Of a DNA stretch of 64,000 bases, positions 1 to 8,658 are shown piece by piece. Made by a program: the position numbers and the translations under genes. The stretch spans positions 2,170,001-2,234,000 of the forward strand of contig NZ_CP076547.1 of NCBI RefSeq assembly GCF_018889995.1, given 5' to 3'. The DNA is from Subtercola sp. PAMC28395. GTDB taxonomy: Bacteria > Actinomycetota > Actinomycetes > Actinomycetales > Microbacteriaceae. Position 1 is the first letter of the stretch. Every line of letters begins with the position of its first letter. The notes beneath the pieces were generated by a model, which saw only the letters and a program-made list of their open reading frames with translations, did no database searches and was not told the origin of the DNA.

Positions 1-14
1 ATTGAGGGTTTTCC

Positions 15-1553
15 ATGGTCAACATCCACAGCGCTGACAAAGACACCGACGGCGACTTCGACGACTACCCAGCCGTCTCGAACGCGGTTGTCGAACGTCT
101 CTCCGACCTCGACGAAGACCTGGTGTCGCGTCGGGCCGACGCGCTCCGCACCGGTCTCGCCGACTACGACCTGGGTGAAGACGACCTCGCCATCCTCGAC
201 GCGGCGACCGAAGATCCCAACGCGATCACCTACCTGCCCGCGCTCCCGGTGCTCGCCATCGTGGGTCGCCCGAACGTCGGCAAGTCAGCGCTCGTCAACC
301 GCATCATCGGTCGGCGCGAAGCCGTCGTCGAAGACACCCCCGGAGTCACGCGCGACCGCGTCAACTACAAGGCCGAATGGGCCGGTCGGCACTTCACCAT
401 CGTCGACACCGGCGGCTGGGAGCCCGATGCCCGCGGCATCGACGCCTCTGTCGCCGCACAGGCCGAGATCGCGATCGACCTCGCCGACGCCGTACTGTTC
501 GTCGTCGACGCCAACGTGGGCCCGACGGCCACCGACGAGCACGTCGTTCGCATGCTTCGCAAGACCAAGCGACCCGTCTTCGTCGCCGCGAACAAGATCG
601 ACGACGTGCGCCAGGAGCCGAACGCGGCCGCACTCTGGTCACTCGGCCTCGGCAACCCGTACCCGGTCTCCGCACTTCACGGGCGTGGGGTCGCCGACCT
701 GCTCGACCAGATCATGAAGGTGCTTCCTGAGGTCTCTGCCGTTGCCAAGCAGGAGGTGGGCGGCCCCCGTCGTGTCGCCATCCTCGGCCGGCCGAACGTC
801 GGCAAGTCGTCACTGCTCAACCGCGCCGCCGGTGAAGAGCGGGTCGTCGTCAACGAGCTCGCGGGTACAACACGTGACCCGGTCGACGAGCAGGTCGAGA
901 TCGCCGGCAAGATCTGGCGCTTCGTCGACACCGCCGGCATCCGTCGCCGCGTGCACCTGCAGCAGGGTGCCGACTTCTACGCTTCGCTTCGCACCTCGGC
1001 TGCACTCGAGAAGGCCGAAGTCGCCGTCGTGATGATCGACGTCTCGCAGCCGGTGAGCGAACAGGATGTTCGGATCATCGACCTCGTTCTCGAATCCGGC
1101 CGCGCCCTGGTGCTGGCCTTCAACAAGTGGGACCTGCTCGACGACGAACGCAGGCGCTACCTCGAACGCGAGATCGAGCAGGATCTCGCGCACGTGTCGT
1201 GGGCACCCCGCGTGAACATCTCGGCGAAGACCGGGCGCCACATGGAGAAGCTGGTACCGGCTCTCGAGCTTGCACTCGAGTCATGGGACACCCGTATCCC
1301 GACCGGAAAGTTCAACGCGTTCCTCGCAGAACTCACCGCCGAGCATCCTCACCCGGTTCGCGGCGGAAAGCAGCCGCGTATTCTGTTCGGCACCCAGGCG
1401 TCGTCACGCCCGCCGACATTCGTGCTGTTCACGACCGGTTTTCTCGACCCGGGCTACCGCCGGTATATCACGCGGCGCCTGCGCGAGATCTGGGGCTTCG
1501 AGGGCTCACCGGTCAACGTGAACATGCGCGTGCGCGAGAAGCGCAAGCGCTAG
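15..1553 (+). CDS. der: Ribosome-assembly GTPase Der (EngA)
   Basis: This 512-residue protein has the tandem GTPase layout diagnostic of Der/EngA, an essential GTPase that acts in the cytosol on late 50S subunit assembly. Two complete G domains each carry the P-loop GRPNVGKS (about residues 84-91 and 261-268). Each also has a DTxG-type G3 motif (VDTGGW, VDTAGI) and an NKxD-type G4 motif (ANKIDD, FNKWDL). A KH-like C-terminal domain ends in a basic tail (REKRKR). The N-terminal extension of about 80 acidic residues before the first G domain is usual in actinobacteria. A GAGGG stretch at 4-8 serves as ribosome binding site for the ATG at 15. A TGA at 3-5 may be the end of an upstream gene lying outside the window. 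The gene is convergent with the LysR regulator that follows, with 18 bp between their ends. Confidence 0.97.
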   Translation: MVNIHSADKDTDGDFDDYPAVSNAVVERLSDLDEDLVSRRADALRTGLADYDLGEDDLAILDAATEDPNAITYLPALPVLAIVGRPNVGKSALVNRIIGRREAVVEDTPGVTRDRVNYKAEWAGRHFTIVDTGGWEPDARGIDASVAAQAEIAIDLADAVLFVVDANVGPTATDEHVVRMLRKTKRPVFVAANKIDDVRQEPNAAALWSLGLGNPYPVSALHGRGVADLLDQIMKVLPEVSAVAKQEVGGPRRVAILGRPNVGKSSLLNRAAGEERVVVNELAGTTRDPVDEQVEIAGKIWRFVDTAGIRRRVHLQQGADFYASLRTSAALEKAEVAVVMIDVSQPVSEQDVRIIDLVLESGRALVLAFNKWDLLDDERRRYLEREIEQDLAHVSWAPRVNISAKTGRHMEKLVPALELALESWDTRIPTGKFNAFLAELTAEHPHPVRGGKQPRILFGTQASSRPPTFVLFTTGFLDPGYRRYITRRLREIWGFEGSPVNVNMRVREKRKR

Positions 1554-1571
1554 CACTGGCACCCGCTTCTC

Positions 1572-2465
1572 TCAGTGGAGGTTTGCGGCCGTCCCTGCCC
1601 GCACGGCGTCGGTGACGGCGTCGAGTAGGGCAGACTTCAGGTTCCACCGTTGCCAGTAGAGCACGACGTCGACCGGATGGTCGGGGTCCAGTTCGATCAG
1701 TCGACCCTGTTTCAGGTCGGCACCGCACTGCTGCTCGGGGAGGAGCCCCCACCCGAAACCGAGCAGCAGCGAGCGGGCGAAATCCGCTGACGTCGGCACG
1801 AAATGCGTCGGCGGAACGTCGTTGCTGTGAGTGGCCAGAAAAGTGCGCTGCAGTTCGTCTTTGCGATCGAAGTTGACCATGGGGGAGCGGCCGAGTCGGT
1901 CGAGGGTGTCGGGCCCGATCATCCATCGCCGGGCGAAGGCCGGGCTGCAGACCGCCCGGTACTGCATGATGCCGAGACGCTCAGAGGTGCAGCCCTGCAC
2001 GGGTTCGGGCGTCGAGGTGACAGCGGCGAGCACCGTGCCCGAGCGAAGCAGGGTGGTCGTGTGCTCCTGGTCGTCCCTGTGCAGGTCGAAGACGAGTTTG
2101 TGCGAGACAGACACCTCGGCGATGCTCTCGAGGAACCACGTCGCGAGGCTGTCGGCGTTCACCGCAAGGGCGATCGTGGTCGTCTGTTCGCCCGAATCAC
2201 CTGAGCCCCCGGCGTGGAGCTCGCGCCGGGTGTCTTCGTCGAGAAGCTGAACCTGGCGCGCGTACCTCACGACGACGGTGCCCGCGGCAGTGAGCGTGAC
2301 CGGAGTCGTACGTTCGACGAGGATCTGCGACGCGGCCTGCTCCATGGCCTTGATGCGCTGCGAGACGGCCGACGCGGTGATGTGCAACCGGAGTGCGGTC
2401 TTCTCGAAGGTGCCCTCTTCGAGAAGCGTGGTCAGCGTCTGCAGTTGCTCGAACTGGAATGGCAT
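1572..2465 (-). CDS. lysG: LysR-family regulator, ArgP/LysG type
   Basis: This is a LysR-type regulator of about 297 residues. The N-terminal winged helix-turn-helix (TASAVSQRIKAMEQ) matches the LysG/ArgP group, which senses lysine or arginine and activates the divergent LysE/ArgO exporter. The exporter gene starts 85 bp away on the other strand, so the pairing supports the assignment. The reading frame opens at 2489. I prefer the ATG at 2465 because GTGAGG lies a proper distance upstream, whereas 2489 has no ribosome binding site, and family members begin with a short lead into FEQLQTLTTLLEEGTF. The C-terminal half is the periplasmic-binding-like effector domain. Expression is presumably autoregulated from the shared intergenic region. 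Confidence 0.88.
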   Translation of the reverse strand: MPFQFEQLQTLTTLLEEGTFEKTALRLHITASAVSQRIKAMEQAASQILVERTTPVTLTAAGTVVVRYARQVQLLDEDTRRELHAGGSGDSGEQTTTIALAVNADSLATWFLESIAEVSVSHKLVFDLHRDDQEHTTTLLRSGTVLAAVTSTPEPVQGCTSERLGIMQYRAVCSPAFARRWMIGPDTLDRLGRSPMVNFDRKDELQRTFLATHSNDVPPTHFVPTSADFARSLLLGFGWGLLPEQQCGADLKQGRLIELDPDHPVDVVLYWQRWNLKSALLDAVTDAVRAGTAANLH

Positions 2466-2550
2466 CATCAGCCTCACGTCATTAGTCATGCTTATGTATG
2501 GTAAGAAACATTAGCTGTACTGAATTCACTTCACCACCTACGGTTGGCCT

Positions 2551-3180
2551 GTGCCGTTCTCTCAGACTCTGTTGCCTGCCCTCTTCGGCCTCGGAACGGG
2601 GTTGGCGCTCATCGTCGCAATCGGTGCCCAGAACGCCTTTGTGCTCCGCCTGGGTATCGAAGGTCGCAACCGCACGATTCTGCCCGTGGTTCTCGTGTGC
2701 GCACTCTCTGACGCCGTGCTGATCCTGGCCGGAGTCGTCGGCATCGGGGCCGTCATCCAGGCCGCGCCGCTGGCGCTCATATTCATCCGCATCGTCGGCT
2801 CGGGGTTTCTGATCGTGTACGGGTTGTTTGCCGCTGCGAGAGCCGTGCATCCGAAAGTCCTGGTCGCAGCTGAGGGTCCCGCATCGATCACCCTGAAGAT
2901 GGCCGTCGTCACCGCAGTCGCACTCACCTGGCTCAACCCGCACGTGTACCTCGACACCGTGATCTTTCTGGGGTCCGTCGCCAACCAGCAGGGCGCGGCC
3001 GAGCGATGGTGGTGGGCGGCCGGCGCCATCGCCGGGAGCTTTATCTGGTTCTTCGGCGTCGGGTTTGGCGCGAGGCTGCTGCGGCCGTTCTTCGCCAGGC
3101 CCTCCTCCTGGCGCATTCTCGACGGCATCATCGCTGTCGTCATGATCGCGCTCGGCCTGCGCATGGCACTGGGAGTCTGA
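2551..3180 (+). CDS. lysE: LysE/ArgO-family amino-acid exporter
   Basis: This 209-residue membrane protein of the LysE/ArgO family exports basic amino acids (lysine, arginine) across the cytoplasmic membrane. The family signature GxxxALIVAIGAQNAFVLRLG lies at residues 10-34. About six hydrophobic segments follow, and a second conserved block (VALTWLNPHVYLD) sits near residue 125. The start codon is GTG, with no Shine-Dalgarno sequence upstream. A TANNNT hexamer (TACGGT, 2539-2544) lies seven bases before the GTG, which fits a leaderless transcript. It is divergent from the LysG-type regulator. Which amino acid is exported cannot be told from the sequence. Confidence 0.93.
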   Translation: MPFSQTLLPALFGLGTGLALIVAIGAQNAFVLRLGIEGRNRTILPVVLVCALSDAVLILAGVVGIGAVIQAAPLALIFIRIVGSGFLIVYGLFAAARAVHPKVLVAAEGPASITLKMAVVTAVALTWLNPHVYLDTVIFLGSVANQQGAAERWWWAAGAIAGSFIWFFGVGFGARLLRPFFARPSSWRILDGIIAVVMIALGLRMALGV

Positions 3181-3245
3181 CGTGCTGCTGGTCGGTAAAC
3201 TCTGAATCACGCTGGCAGAACCCAGCGCACGAGAGGGGCATCATC

Positions 3246-3809
3246 GTGGCAGAACTGGTAGCAGCATGTGTCGTCCATGAGCTCAGGCCAGACGCGGGTT
3301 CGGTCGGCGTCACCGCCATCGACAAACGCCCTGTCTCCGGCCCCGTGCGCGTGCGCAAGCTCGGCCTGCACGCCGACGTTCAGGCCAGCCGCAAGCACCA
3401 CGGCGGCGAACTGCAGGCGCTCTACGTCTACGCGCAGGAAGACGCCGAGTACTGGCAGAACGAACTCGGTCGCCCGCTCGAGGCCGGCTGGTTCGGCGAG
3501 AACCTCCGTGTCTCGGGCCTTGACGTGTCGGGCGCCAGGGTCGGCGAGCGATGGATGATCGGCTCCACCGTGATCGTCGAAGTCACCTCCCCTCGCGAAC
3601 CCTGCGCCACCTTCGCGCGCTGGGTCGGTGGGCCGGATGAACGCGGCTGGGTGAAGCGTTTCGCTGCAGCCAGGCGCACCGGACTCTACCTGCGCGTGGT
3701 CAAGGCCGGCGAGATCGTTGCCGGCGACACGATCGAGGTCATCGACGTTCCCGCCGACGCACCGACGATCACCGAGGTCTTCACCGGTACTGCTTCGCCG
3801 GCAGCCTGA
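3246..3809 (+). CDS. MOSC-domain protein
   Basis: This 187-residue protein is a stand-alone MOSC (molybdenum-cofactor sulfurase C-terminal) domain, related to YiiM-type proteins that handle sulfur on Moco or reduce N-hydroxylated compounds. Typical features are HHGGELQALYVYAQEDAEYW near the N terminus, GWFGENLRVSGLDV in the middle, and the conserved cysteine in PREPCATF, the expected catalytic or sulfur-carrying residue. The open frame extends upstream to 3006 over the lysE end. The GTG at 3246 is preceded by AGAGGGG (3230-3237) and gives the family start MAELVAACV. The substrate is unknown. It follows lysE by 65 bp on the same strand but need not be co-regulated. Confidence 0.88.
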   Translation: MAELVAACVVHELRPDAGSVGVTAIDKRPVSGPVRVRKLGLHADVQASRKHHGGELQALYVYAQEDAEYWQNELGRPLEAGWFGENLRVSGLDVSGARVGERWMIGSTVIVEVTSPREPCATFARWVGGPDERGWVKRFAAARRTGLYLRVVKAGEIVAGDTIEVIDVPADAPTITEVFTGTASPAA

Positions 3810-3818
3810 CGGTGTGAT

Positions 3819-5201
3819 TCAGGCGGTGAGCTGTGCGTTCGCCGCCGTCAGCAGCTCGAAGTCGGCCTGCGACTGGTCAGCGTACGCCAGCGACCAGTCC
3901 ACGACCGCGTCGTCGAACACCCCGGAGCCGCCAAGGTACCCGGCGATGAGCGCTGCGTTCTCGCTCTGCGAGTGTGCCCGTGCCAGCAGCGTGCCGCACG
4001 CGGCCGCGTAGGTCACGAACGGGTCGATCGTGAGCTTGGAGACGTCGATCGACCCCTTCATGTCGCGGAACTGGCGAACATAGAAGTCCTTCTCGTCGTA
4101 GCGGACGTACCCGAGAAAGAGGTCGGAGACAGCCTGCAGGATGCGCTGGTTCGACACCACGCGAAGGGCTTGCGGGGCATCCGCCGTCTCGAGCCCCAGA
4201 AAGCGCGGGTTGACCGGTTCGCCGGCGTACGACTGCAGCACAGAGACCTGCGCCTCTTTGATCTGCAGCACCAGTGATTCGCCCTGCGGCCCCGTGAGGA
4301 TCATGATGTAGCACCGCGTGCCGACGCTGCCCACTCCGACGACCCGGCGAGCGATGTCGGTGATGGTGAACTGCGAAAGCAACTGGGCGATGTCTGCAGG
4401 CACCGTTCGGCGGTATTTCTCGAAGAGCTCGATGATGGATTCTTCGTCGGTGTACGGCACATGGGCGAGCACGGGAGGGTTCTCTTTGAGCAGCAGCCGG
4501 CCGTCGGGCCCGCGTTCGGAGATCTTCTCGACGAACGCTTCAGAGGTTCGCTGGCGCGCCTGCTTGGTCGCCTTCTTCAGCACCTTTCGGGCCGCTGAAT
4601 CGAGGTTCTTGTTCTCACCCTCGATGTCCACGCGAAAGTAGAACCGCTCGAGTACCGAGAGCTTCATCATGTCGCAGAGGCCCTCGCGGTAACCCGCTGC
4701 TGCCGCCGTGGCCGCCCGGCGAATCTCGGAGGCGGAGAAGTTCGACTCGCGGGCGCCGATCACCACGCTCGCCACCAGGCGCTTCACGTCCCACTCCCAG
4801 GGCCCGACCGCGGCCTCGTCGAAGTCGTTCAGGTCGAACACCATCGTGCGTTGCGGGCTGGCGAACAGGCCGAAGTTGCTGATGTGGGCGTCGCCGCAAC
4901 TCACCACGCGAATACCCGTGATCGGGCCGGATGCGAGGTCGGCGGCCATGATGGCGGCGGCACCGCGGTAGAACGTGAAAGGGCTGACGAGCATCCGCTG
5001 CATTCGAAGGGGCACCAGCTCCTGCACCCGCGTGGCGTTCTGTTCGTTCAGGATGCCCAGCGGGTCTCTCTGCGCTGACGGCACGTAGCTCGCATGCGAC
5101 TGGCGCGGCACCTTCGAACGCAGGGCTTTGCCCGCAGCCAGCAGGTCGCTCTGGGACGCGCGGCCCTCACGTTCGTCGAGATTCCAGCCGGCGATTGTCA
5201 T
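3819..5201 (-). CDS. DUF2252 family protein
   Basis: This 460-residue protein matches the DUF2252 family, which is common in actinobacteria and has a kinase-like fold. The conserved blocks RMLVSPFTFYRGAAAIMA, CGDAHISNFG and FDLNDFDEAAVGPWEWDVKRL are present. The last two resemble the catalytic HxDxHxxN / DxD arrangement of aminoglycoside-phosphotransferase-like proteins, here with GDAHxxNFG and a following D-x-N-D-F-D. A substrate has not been established for the family. It is transcribed away from the tRNA-Pro gene and is convergent with the MOSC gene, 9 bp between stops. No operon partner is apparent. Confidence 0.9.
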   Translation of the reverse strand: MTIAGWNLDEREGRASQSDLLAAGKALRSKVPRQSHASYVPSAQRDPLGILNEQNATRVQELVPLRMQRMLVSPFTFYRGAAAIMAADLASGPITGIRVVSCGDAHISNFGLFASPQRTMVFDLNDFDEAAVGPWEWDVKRLVASVVIGARESNFSASEIRRAATAAAAGYREGLCDMMKLSVLERFYFRVDIEGENKNLDSAARKVLKKATKQARQRTSEAFVEKISERGPDGRLLLKENPPVLAHVPYTDEESIIELFEKYRRTVPADIAQLLSQFTITDIARRVVGVGSVGTRCYIMILTGPQGESLVLQIKEAQVSVLQSYAGEPVNPRFLGLETADAPQALRVVSNQRILQAVSDLFLGYVRYDEKDFYVRQFRDMKGSIDVSKLTIDPFVTYAAACGTLLARAHSQSENAALIAGYLGGSGVFDDAVVDWSLAYADQSQADFELLTAANAQLTA

Positions 5202-5304
5202 GCGTGCCTTTCGTTTGAGTTCACTCTAGGGGCGCGGAGGTCGGCTGGGCGTCTCGTGGTGCAGTTGTCGTGCCTGGTGTTCCACGGCGGCTTGGTTTTC
5301 GGGC

Positions 5305-5310
5305 TAATAT
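5305..5310 (+). promoter_or_regulatory. -10 box of the tRNA-Pro promoter
   Basis: TAATAT lies 15 bases before the first base of the tRNA and is one change from the TATAAT consensus. I do not see a convincing -35 hexamer at the standard spacing. Confidence 0.45.
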
Positions 5311-5325
5311 AGTCAAGTTGTCCCA

Positions 5326-5401
<76 letters not shown>

Positions 5402-5408
5402 CAGAAAA

Positions 5409-5450
5409 AGCCCGGAATCATGCGGATCTCGCAGGTTCCGGGCTTTCGTG
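5409..5450 (+). terminator. Rho-independent terminator after tRNA-Pro (element-borne)
   Basis: A 9-bp perfect stem (AGCCCGGAA 5409-5417 with TTCCGGGCT 5436-5444) encloses an inner TGCG/CGCA stem and is followed by the T-rich tail TTCGTGTTT. It lies just inside attL, so the tRNA now uses a terminator supplied by the element. The tRNA's own terminator appears to be the one beyond attR at 8569. Confidence 0.7.
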
Positions 5451-5459
5451 TTTCTGCCT

Positions 5460-5909
5460 TCAAACGGGTTGTGTGTGCAGTGTGTGTGCACCGGCCTTCC
5501 TCGCAGGCACCAAAGCGGACGCATTCTCCGCTGCTTGACGTGATGCCGATCCGATCATGTGCGAATAGATGTCGCTCGTGATCGACACTGAACTGTGCCC
5601 GAGCCGCTTGGCGACCAGCGACACATCGGTGCCAGCAGCAAGCAGCAGCGATGCAGCTTCGTGGCGCTGACCGTGGAATGTGAGGGCAGGCAGCCCCGAC
5701 TTTTCCTGAAGCTTCGCGAACAGCCTGGTTGCGTACTGAGGCTTCAGAGGTTGGCCGTTCTCGTATGTAAAGACGTAGCCGGTGTTCTCGTACGCTTCAG
5801 CCCACTTGTCGGCCTCAGCGGCCTGCTGCAGCTTCCACGCAATGAGCGCGCCCGCCAAACGATCGTCAAGGTCGTCGCGGTCGCATTGCTCCATCATGCA
5901 TTCGAGCAT
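5460..5909 (-). pseudogene. Truncated tyrosine recombinase (integrase), C-terminal half
   Basis: The 149-residue frame holds only the C-terminal part of a phage-type tyrosine integrase. It includes the segment with the HGQRH element (the H-x-x-R box in this family), KRLGHSSVSITSDIYSH with the probable nucleophilic tyrosine, and the usual tail. A complete enzyme has about 350-400 residues. The core-binding domain and first catalytic arginine are missing, and the frame upstream runs directly into the 3' end of the DUF4214 gene. The gene ends 60 bp from attL, the normal position of an integrase next to its own attachment site. The element is probably no longer able to excise itself. Confidence 0.8.
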
Positions 5910-5948
5910 GGCTCAGCGTATCGGGGCGACCGACGGCGCAATGTCTTC

Positions 5949-7349
5949 TTAGCCACTGATCGGGAATCTTTCGGCTGATCTACTGAAGTATTCATCGCTG
6001 CACGTGAGGCCGGCACGCAGGCCGGAGTCGCCGATCTGGAGTGCGAGGCCGACCCAGGTCGCCAGACCCGAGGGGTCAGGCGTACGACCGAGGTAGTGCG
6101 CATACATCAGGCTGACGCGCTCACTGATGGTCTCGGTGGAGTCCCAGAAGCGTGCGATGACCCAAGCCCTGTCGTGCTGTTGCACGAGGTTCGACCAGAA
6201 CGCGTAATCGGTGTCGGTTCCGCCTCGGTGCAGGAGCGTCTGGTAGATGGCGTTGACGAACTGCTTGTTCGTGCCACCCTGTTTGTTGAAGTACTCGTCA
6301 GACGCATAGAACGATGTCTCGATGTCATCGGTCGTGATGCGACCCTGCTGCATCCAGTGCAGCCAGTCGAGGCGGCCCGCCGGGTCCGCGCCACGACCGA
6401 GGATCGTCTGATAGGCCGCGTTGATACGGCTCAGACGGTATTCGTCGCTGTTCACGAAGCCCGCAGAGACGGCGCTCCGCGGAGCGCCAATGCTGAACTG
6501 ATTGCTCCAGAACGCGATGTCATTGTTGGCGGGAGTGCGACCCAGATAATCGGAGTAGAGAGCGGTGATGAAGCTCTGAGTGGAAGCGGGAACCCCGGTG
6601 ACTCGCGCGGGTAGCTGGGTCATGGTCAGGTTCGAGTTGAGAGCCTGACCTTCATCGATGACAACCGACTGGGAATTGGTCTGCTGGTAGCCCTTTTCGC
6701 CATTCTGCAGGATGTCGAAGCGGAACGTTCCCGGGAAGTAGAAGATCGCGTTCCAATTCATGTCATATCCATTGATGGGGATTGTGTATAACTGCACCCA
6801 GGTCGCTGTCTGCGGGTCGTAGTAATTGACCGAAATGAAAAGGTAAAACGTTCCGAAGTACTTCACATTAAACGTGCATCCGACGCAGGTAATGTCTCCG
6901 TTCACGATGGTCGATGTCGGAACTGACATGCTCACACCGGTCTTGTTCTCTCCGGCGGCAAGCGCAAACGGTGCGGTGCCGTTCGGGTTTAGCGTTGTCC
7001 CGCCCCAGAACGCGTCGAACGTCTGTGGAAGCGCGTCGCCGATTGTTCTTACGTCGAACGAGGTGAACTCGACGTGGTAGTGATCTGGCGTCAGACCGGA
7101 AATGGTATAGCTTCCGTCAGCAGCCGTCACGGCGTAGAACTCGGATGGGTATGACGACAGATCGTTTCCGTTGCTGTCGTATTCTCGCGGCACTACAAAA
7201 GCGCCGGCCCTTGGTGCGCCGCTGCTGTCGGTCACGACTCCGCTGATACTCGCGGTGGTTGGCGAAACCGTTGCCTGAGCGGAGTCAGCTAGAACGATGG
7301 AAGTCGTTGAGAGAATACCGACCACAAGGGCGGCGAGAATGCGATTCAT
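5949..7349 (-). CDS. Secreted protein with carboxypeptidase-regulatory-like and DUF4214 domains
   Basis: This 466-residue protein begins with a Sec signal peptide (MNRILAALVVGILSTTSIVL, cleavage likely near AQA). Residues 33-130 look like a carboxypeptidase-regulatory-like Ig fold: ISGVVTDSSGAPRAGAFV followed by DGSYTISGLTPDHYHVEF. The C-terminal 200 residues contain DUF4214-type repeats with the recurring signature LYSDYLGRTPANNDIAFW, TILGRGADPAGRLDWL and MYAHYLGRTPDPSGLATW. DUF4214 is found in secreted and surface proteins of bacteria, with no firm function. It is the largest cargo of the element in tRNA-Pro. Its codons are less GC-biased than those of neighbours (for example many TTT/TAT/AAT), which fits transfer. 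Confidence 0.82.
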   Translation of the reverse strand: MNRILAALVVGILSTTSIVLADSAQATVSPTTASISGVVTDSSGAPRAGAFVVPREYDSNGNDLSSYPSEFYAVTAADGSYTISGLTPDHYHVEFTSFDVRTIGDALPQTFDAFWGGTTLNPNGTAPFALAAGENKTGVSMSVPTSTIVNGDITCVGCTFNVKYFGTFYLFISVNYYDPQTATWVQLYTIPINGYDMNWNAIFYFPGTFRFDILQNGEKGYQQTNSQSVVIDEGQALNSNLTMTQLPARVTGVPASTQSFITALYSDYLGRTPANNDIAFWSNQFSIGAPRSAVSAGFVNSDEYRLSRINAAYQTILGRGADPAGRLDWLHWMQQGRITTDDIETSFYASDEYFNKQGGTNKQFVNAIYQTLLHRGGTDTDYAFWSNLVQQHDRAWVIARFWDSTETISERVSLMYAHYLGRTPDPSGLATWVGLALQIGDSGLRAGLTCSDEYFSRSAERFPISG

Positions 7350-7449
7350 GCGGGCTCCGTAGGTCGTCGCATGAGACTACCGCATGGCTGTCAGACCATG
7401 CGTCTATCGTTGAGGTTACGTTGGCCGGAACGCTCTTGAGAGGGCGCAG

Positions 7450-7659
7450 ATGGTCGGTGACGGGCCTATCCGGATCGGTTTGCACGAGTGGGTCATCGTG
7501 CGGAATAACCCACGTTATCCGGCTGCTGTCATTCGCCGTATCGACCCAGGGCAGACAACCGAGCATTACCGGGCGGTTACGTTCGACCCCGATCCGAGCG
7601 AACGTGAACTGCTCGGGAGGTATCGGACGCTCGAGGCCGCCAACGATTCCGTGCGGTAG
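7450..7659 (+). CDS. Small conserved hypothetical protein
   Basis: This 69-residue protein contains WVIVRNNPRYPAAVIRRID, then FDPDPSERELLGRYRTLEAANDSV. This pattern, a short strand, PAAVIRR, then LxxYxTLEAAN, resembles small actinobacterial and phage-associated hypothetical proteins, so I take it as real. The ATG is preceded by GAGAGGGCG at a good distance. It lies within the tRNA-Pro element, divergent from the DUF4214 gene. Function unknown. Confidence 0.6.
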   Translation: MVGDGPIRIGLHEWVIVRNNPRYPAAVIRRIDPGQTTEHYRAVTFDPDPSERELLGRYRTLEAANDSVR

Positions 7660-7766
7660 GACAACTCTGGTCACTCGCCGGAATCAAACTTCGGGATGTA
7701 CGGGACCGGAATTTTGTGACGCACTGAGATGCTATTTTTGGGACCAATCGTAAGCGAGGGGGGCAC

Positions 7767-8342
7767 TTGGATACGTCTCAGGTAGCGCTCGCGGTTTCGT
7801 GTGGCGCATTCGTGGCATCGGTTATCGCCGCCGTCTTCGCCGGATTTCAAGCCAGACATGCCCGTCGCAGTGCAGATGCACAAATTGCCGCTATCAGGCT
7901 TGAGAATGATGCCGAAATCTACGTGCTCATCGATATCGTGCCACCTCCGGTGAAAATTCAGCCGCAGCCCAGCACTGGAGGCGCGAAAGCAAAGTATTCA
8001 GGCGCACCCCGAATTGATATGTCTCTATTAGAGCGCTCATTAGATCGCTCTATTAGAGAATTCGGAAAGGCTGGGCCGGAGATTGTCCTGACTGCGGTGA
8101 ATCGGGGAAAACGTGCCGCGACTTCGATGGTCCTGATCATTGAGACTTCTCGCGACATCACAACGACCGACATCGGACGACTTAAGCCCGACGAGGAGCG
8201 AGAAATTAGGCGATTCAACACCTCTGGGCCGTCGGAGGTGTCCGAGTTTGTAAAGTCCATACAGGCCGATGCGACATGGAGTGCAGCTTCGGGCGAACAG
8301 CGAAAGGCCGACATACCGGTTATCCCTCGGGCGCAACTGTAA
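7767..8342 (+). CDS. Membrane-anchored hypothetical protein
   Basis: This 191-residue protein has a single N-terminal transmembrane segment (about residues 5-28, VALAVSCGAFVASVIAAVFAG) followed by a basic stretch (ARHARRSADAQ) and a soluble domain facing the cytosol. The soluble part has no motif I recognise. The start is TTG, supported by GCGAGGGGGG just upstream. The sequence is visibly less GC-rich than flanking core genes. It is the last gene of the tRNA-Pro element before attR. Similar membrane-anchored small proteins are common cargo in actinobacterial islands, but I cannot assign a role. Confidence 0.65.
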   Translation: MDTSQVALAVSCGAFVASVIAAVFAGFQARHARRSADAQIAAIRLENDAEIYVLIDIVPPPVKIQPQPSTGGAKAKYSGAPRIDMSLLERSLDRSIREFGKAGPEIVLTAVNRGKRAATSMVLIIETSRDITTTDIGRLKPDEEREIRRFNTSGPSEVSEFVKSIQADATWSAASGEQRKADIPVIPRAQL

Positions 8343-8514
8343 TTTCAAATCCAATTCGGGCGGCGCTTTGCAAATGTGTGTGCACCGATGTGTGCAAACC
8401 GCTTAGGAACGGGTGGGAATGGACGGCAACTCACGATTCGGCATTGCGGAACAACTTTGGGAAGCGCTGGCTTGTCGGGACCCAATGGTAGCGAAAGGGA
8501 CCCCCGCCTGTTCT

Positions 8515-8558
8515 CTGGGGGTCAAGGGGTCGCAGGTTCAAATCCTGTCAGCCCGACA
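8515..8558 (+). repeat. attR: second copy of the 44-bp tRNA-Pro repeat
   Basis: This is identical to 5358-5401 but lacks the 5' half of the tRNA, so it is not a functional tRNA. It marks the right boundary of the integrated element, whose length between repeats is about 3.1 kb. Confidence 0.9.
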
Positions 8559-8568
8559 AACGAAAAGA

Positions 8569-8591
8569 GGTCACCTAACGGTGGCCTTTTT
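8569..8591 (+). terminator. Terminator, probably the original tRNA-Pro terminator
   Basis: The stem is GGTCACC (8569-8575) with GGTGGCC (8580-8586), containing one G-T pair, around the loop TAAC, followed by TTTTT (8587-8591). It sits 10 bases beyond attR, where the native tRNA terminator would have been before integration. Confidence 0.7.
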
Positions 8592-8658
8592 GCGTTGTTG
8601 AGGTGCTGGACGCGCTCACGTCGTTTGCACGGCCACGCCGATGCTGACGAACAACGCC

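Noticed and set aside
8413..8601. A 62-codon frame spanning attR
   Set aside because: It reads through the tRNA fragment and the terminator and has no ribosome binding site or homologous feature.
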